10,926 bases of DNA from JAPOPJ01 sp964538885 (GTDB taxonomy: Archaea > Thermoproteota > Nitrososphaeria > Nitrososphaerales > Nitrosopumilaceae): NCBI GenBank assembly GCA_964538885.1, contig CAZIHR010000042.1:1-10926 (forward strand), in the 5' to 3' direction. The notes beneath the pieces are model-generated. The model ran no database searches. It was not told where the DNA came from and was given only the letters and a program-made list of their open reading frames with translations. The number at the start of each line of letters is the position of its first letter. Within the stretch, counting starts at the first letter, position 1. Positions 5,920-10,926 of the stretch are shown here, piece by piece. Both the position numbers and the translations under genes were made by a program.

Positions 5920-5978
5920 CATATAAAATGCAAAAAGATCATGTATATCGAGATCGCAAATTTAGATAATCATCTTTC

Positions 5979-6440
5979 TTGACTAGTAAAGCAGACCGTA
6001 AGGTCAACATACATACGAGAATATCTTCCCAAATCAGGGATAGATGGAATACATATCTTTTAGAGAAACATGGTACAATTAGGGGGTCGTTCAGCTATGA
6101 GATTGAGAATGCCATATTACAATATATGAACAGTGGAGGCTTTGATGGTGTAAAAATCAAAAAGCCATATAATAGTGTGGTTCGCACCCTCAGGGCCTTA
6201 TCTTCTGGATTAAAAGATCTACCATCATATCCGATGGTAAACCACATGATAGCAAGATGTATAGTTAATGATTATTCGGGGTATTCTGATAAGAGAACTC
6301 TGAACAAATATCTCAAATTAATTACAAAATATTCTCAGGAGACAGTTCCAGAGGGTGAAATATTTCCTGCGCTGGATGTCACAGAATTTTGCAAGTATGC
6401 AGACAGAAAAGTGATGGAGGCAGTCACTACTGATGAATAA
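5979..6440 (+). CDS. RHH-type putative DNA-binding protein, 153 residues
   Basis: The N-terminal region has an RHH-like pattern: strand RKVNIHTRIS, then a helix QIRDRWNTYLLEKHG and a segment TIRGSFSYEIENAILQYM. The remaining 100 residues are mostly helical with no motif I recognise (LPSYPMVNHMIARCIVNDYS and a C-terminal VTEFCKYADRKVMEAV). The start is TTG: an in-frame TAA lies at 5967-5969 and the next ATG would remove the N-terminal domain. It follows the long-inverted-repeat segment directly, so it may bind those repeats, as a replication initiator accessory or a copy-number repressor. That role is inference from position only. Its stop overlaps the ATG of a 53-residue gene. Confidence 0.65.
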   Translation: MTSKADRKVNIHTRISSQIRDRWNTYLLEKHGTIRGSFSYEIENAILQYMNSGGFDGVKIKKPYNSVVRTLRALSSGLKDLPSYPMVNHMIARCIVNDYSGYSDKRTLNKYLKLITKYSQETVPEGEIFPALDVTEFCKYADRKVMEAVTTDE

Positions 6441-6594
6441 CAAATGTGAAAGTTTGAGAGAATTTATCAGAAAAGGTAAATCAACATGGCTCAGTCCCTT
6501 ATTTCTGGGGCCGGAGCTTGATAAAATGGCAGAACAGATACGTAAAGAGAATAATTTTTGCAGATATCATAATTTGGATTATGATGAAAAGTAA
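6433..6594 (+). CDS. Hypothetical 53-residue protein, coupled to the RHH gene
   Basis: The ATG at 6433 lies inside the end of the upstream gene (8-base overlap, ATGAATAA), the typical geometry of translational coupling. The product, starting MNNKCESLREFIRKGKSTWL, is charged and has a helical segment GPELDKMAEQIRKENN. No family is recognised. The following 140 bp up to 6735 contain another weak ATG frame (6617-6775) that overlaps the next gene and is probably not coding. Confidence 0.5.
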   Translation: MNNKCESLREFIRKGKSTWLSPLFLGPELDKMAEQIRKENNFCRYHNLDYDEK

Positions 6595-6735
6595 GATGGT
6601 CAAAAGATGATACATTATGAGTGCAAATATATCAAATATAATTAAGAAGAGAATGTGGAATGCATTTCAATGTAAGATGTGTATCGCGAATATTTTATTT
6701 TATTATGATGTGATATTATCAATTTTGAAAGATGG

Positions 6736-6942
6736 ATGCCAGTTGAGACATTTTTTATGTATGAGGCAAATATAATGGGTTGGAATGATTCCCGCAGATG
6801 TGTAATTTGTGGTATGGAATATTTTCCAAATTTAAAAAAGCAGATCATCTGTCGCAGTATGAGTTGTATTAGAAAATATAAAAATCAGAATGCAAAAAAG
6901 ATGTATTATATCCACAAATACAATCTCAAAGTGAATAATTGA
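6736..6942 (+). CDS. Small Cys4-type zinc-finger protein
   Basis: This 68-residue protein contains RRCVICGMEYFPNLKKQIIC followed by RSMSCIRKYKNQNAKK. It is a CxxCG-x(5)-P-x(n)-C-x4-C arrangement that recalls the zinc fingers of many phage and plasmid proteins reading CxxCGxxFxPxxxxQxxCSxxCR. The tail is strongly basic (KKMYYIHKYNLKV), consistent with nucleic-acid binding. ATG 6736 is used, but in-frame ATGs at 6757 and 6775 would keep the whole finger (MGWNDSRRCVIC). An AT-rich gatattatc lies about 23-27 nt before 6736. It is transcribed in the same direction as the RHH gene upstream and the Cys-rich peptide gene downstream. Confidence 0.7.
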   Translation: MPVETFFMYEANIMGWNDSRRCVICGMEYFPNLKKQIICRSMSCIRKYKNQNAKKMYYIHKYNLKVNN

Positions 6943-7006
6943 GATAGCGTTCAGCGATGCTAAAATTATACCAAAATAGATGCAATATTGTATCCTTCAC
7001 AAAAAT

Positions 7007-7108
7007 ATGATCTGTAATACTTGCAGACGAGATTGCAGGCAATGGGTAAGAGTAGGCCGTCACTGCCACTGTATATCGTGTATGCAGAGGGGAGGTTATC
7101 TGAAATAA
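7007..7108 (+). CDS. Cys-rich 33-residue peptide, putative zinc finger
   Basis: The ATG at 7007 opens a short frame whose product begins MICNTCRRDCRQWVRVGRHC and continues HCISCMQRGGYLK. It has six cysteines plus His, with two CxxC-type pairs (C3/C6 and C22/C25), a density unlikely in random AT-rich DNA. The stop TAA (7106-7108) shares its last base with an ATG (TAATG), which sets the start of the next gene. A compact zinc-binding peptide is the best guess. Confidence 0.5.
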   Translation: MICNTCRRDCRQWVRVGRHCHCISCMQRGGYLK

Positions 7109-7350
7109 TGGCACGAAATGTTACACTTGCAGATATGTTATTCATATCATTTTATCAGAATGGTATGATTGAAAATTGTAATGAATTTATCACATCTGTA
7201 GATGAATTTCGAATGATATATGATGTTCAAATAACAACTGCCAAGTTTGATGATTCCATGTTGGAATCGTTTATGGATGCTGAAAATTTTAATTTGTTTA
7301 TCGGAGAATTGTTTGGTTTTGATGGTTTTTTGATTTTGGATAATATGTAA
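7108..7350 (+). CDS. Hypothetical acidic protein, 80 residues
   Basis: The frame is open further upstream (to TTG 7021), but the ATG at 7108 overlaps the stop of the preceding peptide gene (TAATG), so I start the protein there: MARNVTLADMLFISFYQNGM. The product is acidic and rich in Phe, Asp and Glu, with a C-terminus NFNLFIGELFGFDGFLIL. There is no recognisable domain. Such small acidic proteins in mobile elements can be partners or DNA mimics, but nothing in the sequence proves this here. It is the last gene of the accessory island; 160 nt of AT-rich DNA separate it from gins23. Confidence 0.55.
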   Translation: MARNVTLADMLFISFYQNGMIENCNEFITSVDEFRMIYDVQITTAKFDDSMLESFMDAENFNLFIGELFGFDGFLILDNM

Positions 7351-7480
7351 AATTGATTTAGCAAGAGATATTCGTCACTGTGTATTGGTTCTGTTTTTAG
7401 AATTAAATTTTACAACACTAGTTAGAAATATAGTGGTTTTAGACTAATTTGTTAAGATAATGATCGATCTAAACACTTGA

Positions 7481-7488
7481 ATATACAA
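7481..7488 (+). promoter_or_regulatory. TATA box of the gins23-mcm operon
   Basis: ATATACAA begins 29 nt before the ATG at 7510, and its centre is about 26 nt from it, the geometry of a leaderless archaeal promoter. No Shine-Dalgarno motif stands before that ATG, which agrees. An imperfect dyad CACTA..TAGTG lies further upstream (about 7418-7437). Confidence 0.6.
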
Positions 7489-7509
7489 TATCAATAGTGA
7501 TCCCCTACA

Positions 7510-8028
7510 ATGGACATGAAGACAAGTGAGAAGGTGCATAAGATAGGACACGGCCTAAAGGATACCAAACTTACAATCAATCGTGATCTGGATCTTGATG
7601 TTGCAGGCATACATATTACTGGCAAGCAGGGAGAGGTAGTCAATGTACCTCGCTGGGCAGGACAAATCTTGAAAGATGGTGGTCTAGGAGAACTTGATGG
7701 CCCCAATATGGTCACAGAACTAAAGCAGGCATTATCTAAAGAAAAGATGGTGGGAGAGTACCAGGTATCTACATTGGAGCCAAATTTTTACATCAAGCTA
7801 AAGGCATCCATGAAGAAGATGGACCAACTTGACTTTGACAAAATGGAGAGCATCATGATGGAGTTGTTCCGTATGCGCCGTGGCAAGCTAATCAAACTTG
7901 CAGACTCTTCCAAGCTTACTTCTGAACTAAATTCCAAGCTTACAGTAGAAGAAAAAGTGTTTTTTGAATCAATTGGTAGTATAAGTAATGCATTTGAGCA
8001 ACAGATAAAGGGTGATTCTGATGAGTGA
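7510..8028 (+). CDS. gins23: GINS complex protein, Gins23 type
   Basis: This 172-residue subunit belongs to the archaeal GINS complex, which binds MCM and the GAN/Cdc45-like protein to form the replicative CMG helicase. Near the N-terminus is a small beta-rich B domain (about 24-58) with VNVPRWAGQILKDGG, followed by a helical A domain (about 65-155) with EPNFYIKLKASM and the typical FRMRRGKLIKLA (120-131). The B-then-A order is that of Psf2/Psf3-like Gins23 rather than Gins51. The link to mcm is a known archaeal arrangement: in Sulfolobus gins23 lies next to mcm. Here the last bases overlap the mcm ATG (8021 inside the end of gins23), so both proteins are made from one transcript. A second ATG at 7516 would shorten it by two residues. 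Naming it Gins23 rather than a generic GINS is the less certain part. Confidence 0.85.
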   Translation: MDMKTSEKVHKIGHGLKDTKLTINRDLDLDVAGIHITGKQGEVVNVPRWAGQILKDGGLGELDGPNMVTELKQALSKEKMVGEYQVSTLEPNFYIKLKASMKKMDQLDFDKMESIMMELFRMRRGKLIKLADSSKLTSELNSKLTVEEKVFFESIGSISNAFEQQIKGDSDE

Positions 8029-10108
8029 GGCTGTCGCATCCACATTTACTGATTCTGCACTGTCTGACCGCGTCAAGACGTTTCTGTCAAGATTCAAGCT
8101 AGCAGATGGCAACTACAAGTACATCAGCGCAATCGACGAGATGATGCCAAAAAACTCAAAATTTATTGTGATTGATTACAATGATCTAGTACTTGAACCT
8201 GAGATCGAATCTGTATTTCATGACGATCCAGATAGAATACTTGAAGCATTCTCGCGTGCAGTCATGGAGTCACTCCAGACGCGGTTTTCAGACTATGCCG
8301 AGAAGATAAAAGATGAGATACGCGTTCGTCTGGTGAATTTCCCGTTACAGCGGAGCCTTAGGCAGATCAACTCTGAGACAATAGGCAAGATCACCAGCGT
8401 ATCTGGTATGGTGGTGAGAGCATCAGAGGTAAAGCCACTTGCAAAAGAGCTTACATTTGTCTGTCCAGATGGCCACCCGACCAAAGTAATTCAGATCAAG
8501 GGCATGAATGTCAACGTTCCTATAATTTGTGATTATGCCAACTGCAAACATCGCACATTTGAACTAAAGCCCGAAGAGAGCAAGTTTCTTGATTTTCAGA
8601 TATTGCGCCTGCAAGAACTTCCCGAAGATCTGCCTCCCGGGCAACTACCTCATTATATTGATGTCACAATCAAACAAGATCTAGTTGATAATGCACGACC
8701 AGGTGACCGCATAATACTTACAGGTATAGTCCGAATAGAGCAAGAGTCAGTTACTGGAATCAGCAAGAAGCACAGTGGATTATACAGGCTTCGTATCGAA
8801 GGAAACAACATTGAATATCTGGGTGGTCGCGGCACCAACACATCAAGAAAGACTGAGAGAGAGGAAATTTCAGCAGAGGATGAGAAGGCAATACGTGCAC
8901 TTTCTACGGATCCGGACATTTATGAGACTCTGATGAATTCCTTTGCACCTCATATACATGGGCATGAGCTGATCAAAGAAGCTATACTGTTGTTGGTGGT
9001 CGGCTCTACACAGCGGCAACTGGGAGATGGAAGTAAGATTCGGGGAGATATCAACGTGTTTCTTGTGGGGGATCCAGGTACTGCCAAAAGTGAGATGCTC
9101 AAGTTCTGCGCAAGGATTGCTCCAAGAGGACTGTATACATCAGGCAGAGGATCTACTGCGGCAGGGCTTACTGCGGCAGTAGTGCGTGACAAGACAGGCA
9201 TAATGATGTTGGAGGCAGGTGCAGTGGTGCTTGGGGACCAGGGACTGGTATGTATAGATGAATTTGACAAGATGAAGCCCGAAGATCGTAGTGCGTTACA
9301 CGAGGTCATGGAGCAACAGTCCGCTAGCATTGCAAAGGGGGGTATAGTGGCCACTCTTAATGCACGTACATCAATTCTTGCTGCTGCAAATCCAATGTAT
9401 GGCAAGTATGATCCATTCAAGAATATTACAGAGAATGTAAACTTGCCAATTCCATTGCTAACTAGATTTGATCTGATATTTGTAGTGCGAGATATTCCTA
9501 CCCGGGAACGCGATGAAAAGATAGCACGACATATAATTGAGCTACACACGCCACAAGGCACAGACAAGAAATCGTTGATTGAGGCAGACATGCTTACCAA
9601 ATATCTTGCATATGTAAAGCGTATTGTGCCTGTGCTTACAAAGGGTGCAGAAGAAAAGATTCTCAACTATTATCTAAATATGAGAAAGGTAGAGTCCGAA
9701 GAGATGATCACAGTTACTCCGAGGCAGCTTGAAGGGATAATCAGGCTTTCCACTGCTAGGGCCAGATTGCTCATGAAGGATAAAGTGGAGGAAGAAGATG
9801 CAGATCGCGCCATATTTCTGATACAGAGCATGCTTGAGAATGCAGGCGTTGATGTCAACACTGGTGAGATGGATGTTGGCGTTCTGCATGGAAGACCTAG
9901 AAGCGAGGTCTCCAAGCTGCAACAGTTCATGGATATTCTCAAGCAGCTTGAAGGTGATCACAAGGAACCCGTGGAGGAAAAGGAGTTTGTACGGGAGCTT
10001 GAAAAGACCGACAAGTTCACAGAAGACGAAGCCCGCGATTATATCAGAAGGATGCTCCGCGAGGCATCCATATATGAGTCAAAGCCCGGTCACTATAATC
10101 GCGTCTAA
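8021..10108 (+). CDS. mcm: MCM replicative DNA helicase, presumed native copy
   Basis: This 695-residue MCM is the replicative helicase motor. Counting from the ATG at 8021, zinc ligands are C148, H152, C170 and C175; Walker A GDPGTAKS is at 350-357, Walker B LVCIDEFDKM at 409-418, sensor-1 N457 in AAANPMYGKYD, arginine finger R482 in LLTRFD and sensor-2 R568 in TPRQLEG. A winged helix closes the protein (ending KPGHYNRV). I chose ATG 8021 over the GTG at 8012 because it overlaps the gins23 stop (ATGAGTGA) and gives the N-terminus MSEAVAS, matching the paralog at 3418. The linker before the AAA+ domain (GGRGTNTSRKTEREEIS) is longer than in the paralog. Its base composition is more GC-rich than the paralog's, in line with a long-resident chromosomal gene. 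Confidence 0.97.
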   Translation: MSEAVASTFTDSALSDRVKTFLSRFKLADGNYKYISAIDEMMPKNSKFIVIDYNDLVLEPEIESVFHDDPDRILEAFSRAVMESLQTRFSDYAEKIKDEIRVRLVNFPLQRSLRQINSETIGKITSVSGMVVRASEVKPLAKELTFVCPDGHPTKVIQIKGMNVNVPIICDYANCKHRTFELKPEESKFLDFQILRLQELPEDLPPGQLPHYIDVTIKQDLVDNARPGDRIILTGIVRIEQESVTGISKKHSGLYRLRIEGNNIEYLGGRGTNTSRKTEREEISAEDEKAIRALSTDPDIYETLMNSFAPHIHGHELIKEAILLLVVGSTQRQLGDGSKIRGDINVFLVGDPGTAKSEMLKFCARIAPRGLYTSGRGSTAAGLTAAVVRDKTGIMMLEAGAVVLGDQGLVCIDEFDKMKPEDRSALHEVMEQQSASIAKGGIVATLNARTSILAAANPMYGKYDPFKNITENVNLPIPLLTRFDLIFVVRDIPTRERDEKIARHIIELHTPQGTDKKSLIEADMLTKYLAYVKRIVPVLTKGAEEKILNYYLNMRKVESEEMITVTPRQLEGIIRLSTARARLLMKDKVEEEDADRAIFLIQSMLENAGVDVNTGEMDVGVLHGRPRSEVSKLQQFMDILKQLEGDHKEPVEEKEFVRELEKTDKFTEDEARDYIRRMLREASIYESKPGHYNRV

Positions 10109-10172
10109 TTGTGGTGTGTAATATCAAATCAAGTACGAAACTTCTTTTAGTGTCTTTGATCAGAAATTTCAC

Positions 10173-10601
10173 ATGTCTCCGTGTGATGGTCAAGAATGCT
10201 ACGAGCTGATTTATGATGCAAAGCTGATAAACCAGCACGAATTTAGGATTGCCCGCCTGTATATGCCTGGCAAGGACACATCTGTTGGCTGCACGACTCC
10301 TACAGAGTCTGAGACGCGGGAGCTTGTAGGATACTTTGAGAATTATGTGATAAGAAAGCTGGAACGCCGTCCCTCAAGTAGAATTACCTGTCCGGATGGA
10401 TGCGAGTGCATATACAATGGGAGATTCTCAGAATGGTCCGAGTGGGCAGACTATCCAGATGAGCAGATAGAGATGGTGGCGCGCACATCACGAGATGACA
10501 AAAATACTGTCTGCGAATGGAAGCTTCGCGGTTCGGTCCGAGTGAGGTATAAAAAAAGATTCGGCGACTGCTTTGCAGAAAAGCTGTTTGATGATGTGTG
10601 A
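10173..10601 (+). CDS. Hypothetical Cys-containing protein, 142 residues
   Basis: The product begins MSPCDGQECYELIYDAKLIN and contains cysteine pairs C4/C9 and TCPDGCEC (about 73-80), and ends KRFGDCFAEKLFDDV. Several Cys residues are spaced in a way that could bind a metal, but no family motif is recognised. Aromatic and acidic segments (FSEWSEWADYPDEQIEM) follow the Cys cluster. A TTTTAG at 10145-10150 lies about 25 nt before the ATG, so a leaderless transcript separate from mcm is plausible. Codon use looks like gins23 and mcm rather than the island, so it is probably a resident gene. A hairpin terminator overlaps its stop. Confidence 0.7.
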   Translation: MSPCDGQECYELIYDAKLINQHEFRIARLYMPGKDTSVGCTTPTESETRELVGYFENYVIRKLERRPSSRITCPDGCECIYNGRFSEWSEWADYPDEQIEMVARTSRDDKNTVCEWKLRGSVRVRYKKRFGDCFAEKLFDDV

Positions 10602-10625
10602 ATTAAATTATCTTTTCTTAATTCA
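10599..10625 (+). terminator. Hairpin with pyrimidine loop after the 142-residue gene
   Basis: TGAATTAA (10599-10606, including the stop codon) and TTAATTCA (10618-10625) are perfect 8-bp inverted repeats around an 11-nt loop containing TCTTTTC. Archaeal termination relies on pyrimidine-rich tracts, so the loop plus stem is a reasonable terminator candidate. Confidence 0.5.
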
Positions 10626-10652
10626 TATGGCTGGGAAATTTTATCACACACA

Positions 10653-10732
10653 TAAGCGGGTCTAGAGGGAATAGAACCCGCAGTGGGTTCTAGTTCCGTG
10701 TAATAACGACAGAAAGCGAACTGGGACGCTTA
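10653..10732. other. Structured intergenic element with two mutually exclusive hairpins
   Basis: TAGAACCC (10672-10679) can pair with GGGTTCTA (10685-10692; perfect 8 bp, loop GCAGT) or, as TAGAACCCGC, with GCGGGTCTA (10656-10664; 9 bp, one bulged A, loop of 7). TAAGCG (10653-10658) and CGCTTA (10727-10732) could close the whole as a stem. It recalls a tRNA-like or attenuator fold, but no clear tRNA cloverleaf can be drawn on either strand. Confidence 0.35.
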
Positions 10733-10735
10733 CAA

Positions 10736-10763
10736 TATAGCGACGCTTGTAAATTCATGTACA
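10736..10763 (-). repeat. 28-bp repeat, right copy (inverted relative to 114-141)
   Basis: The reverse complement matches 114-141 at 26 of 28 bases. On this side it is not followed by any transposase sequence, so only the terminal piece survives. Immediately inward, GACGCTTaca (from 10726) and GACGCTTgta (from 10743) are near-duplicates. Confidence 0.6.
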
Positions 10764-10777
10764 TTAATTCCTGTACA
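10750..10777 (+). repeat. Two tandem 14-bp units
   Basis: TAAATTCATGTACA (10750-10763) is followed directly by TTAATTCCTGTACA (10764-10777), 12 of 14 identical. Further on, AACATGTCAT occurs at 10786-10795 and 10805-10814. The repeats lie behind the minus-strand gene that ends at 10801. Confidence 0.55.
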
Positions 10778-10800
10778 TCTGGCTGAACATGTCATCAAGA

Positions 10801-10926
10801 TTATAACATGTCATAAACAGCACAAGCTGCATCTAATTTTGTAATGTCATCGTCAATCATACTATAACTGCAACATATGTCATATACCGCGCGGCATGCT
10901 TCGCATGCCATACAAATAGGAAAAGT
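10801..10926 (-). CDS. Small Cys-rich protein, C-terminal part, runs off the right edge
   Basis: The minus-strand frame is open from the window edge to TAA at 10803-10801 and encodes 41 residues, TFPICMACEACRAVYDICCS then YSMIDDDITKLDAACAVYDML. A CxxCxxC cluster and a CC pair suggest a metal-binding segment, but I do not recognise a family. An ATG within the frame (the Met of CMAC) could also be the start of a 36-residue protein. The GCATGC..GCATGC repeat near 10892-10906 lies within the coding part. Confidence is limited because the 5' part is outside the window. Confidence 0.45.
   Translation of the reverse strand, partial: TFPICMACEACRAVYDICCSYSMIDDDITKLDAACAVYDML

Larger units (their letters stand above)
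5491..5978. other. Non-coding repeat-rich segment, candidate replication origin
   Basis: This 488-bp gap follows the MCM paralog. It contains a long inverted repeat (5563-5919), three tandem 10-bp repeats near its centre (5725-5754), and the heptamer GATCGCA at 5507, 5602 and 5952 plus its complement at 5874. AGATCATGTAT occurs at 5615 and again at about 5936. An AT-rich stretch (about 5670-5715) lies inside the inverted repeat. Inverted and iterated motifs beside a helicase gene are typical of archaeal plasmid or proviral origins. No Orc1/Cdc6 gene is visible to pair with it. The frame running through from 5453 begins inside the MCM gene and crosses the palindromes, so I do not regard it as coding. 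Confidence 0.5.

Noticed and set aside
6617..6775. 52-codon ATG frame between the 53-residue gene and the zinc-finger gene
   Set aside because: It overlaps the better-supported zinc-finger gene by 40 bases and lacks the short stop/start overlap seen elsewhere; composition is not convincing, though three Cys are present.
8012..8020. GTG start for the native mcm gene
   Set aside because: The ATG three codons later overlaps the gins23 stop and gives the N-terminus matching the paralog.
8950..9666. 238-codon open frame on the minus strand
   Set aside because: It lies wholly opposite the conserved MCM AAA+ core and is its antisense shadow, Ser/Ile/Thr-rich.
10650..10735. Possible tRNA gene on either strand
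   Set aside because: A GGGTTCTATTCCC-like T arm can be seen on the minus strand, but no matching acceptor, D or anticodon arms could be assembled.

Overview
The window looks like chromosomal DNA of a low-GC ammonia-oxidising archaeon of the Nitrososphaerota (Thaumarchaeota, Nitrosopumilales-like). The evidence is an archaeal GINS gene overlapping a single-subunit archaeal MCM helicase gene, small ribbon-helix-helix (RHH) and zinc-finger proteins, TATA boxes about 27 nt from start codons (leaderless promoters), and few Shine-Dalgarno motifs. The assignment rests on protein sequence recognition, not on a search.

Layout. Positions 1-98 hold a piece of a minus-strand coding frame that stops at the edge of a decayed IS630/Tc1-type element; its transposase remnant (126-921) is spread over at least three frames. 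Positions 1086-7350 form an accessory island: two divergent paralogous RHH proteins around a perfect 16-bp palindrome, a putative Rad52-like annealing protein in an ATGA-overlap operon, a GC-rich hairpin-rich patch, small basic and zinc-ribbon proteins, a complete second MCM helicase (3418-5490), a 488-bp non-coding segment with a long inverted repeat and tandem 10-bp repeats, a third RHH-like gene, and a set of very small overlapping genes, two of them Cys-rich. Positions 7481-10108 hold the presumed native gins23-mcm operon with a good leaderless promoter. After it come a Cys-containing hypothetical gene, a hairpin terminator, a structured intergenic region carrying an inverted copy of the 28-bp sequence at the start of the IS remnant, and the end of a small Cys-rich minus-strand gene at the right edge.

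How it may work together (inference). The island reads like an integrated or decaying replicon: an RHH switch, an annealase, its own MCM helicase and an origin-like repeat region directly behind that helicase. It sits beside the host gins23-mcm locus, and the island MCM is closely related to the host MCM, so it was probably captured from this lineage. No integrase, Orc1/Cdc6, primase, polymerase or capsid gene is visible, so either the element continues outside the window or it depends on the host for those functions.

Most novel points: the MCM paralog coupled to a long-inverted-repeat region with iteron-like repeats; the divergent paralogous RHH pair sharing a palindrome; and a string of sub-60-residue genes revealed by stop/start overlaps.
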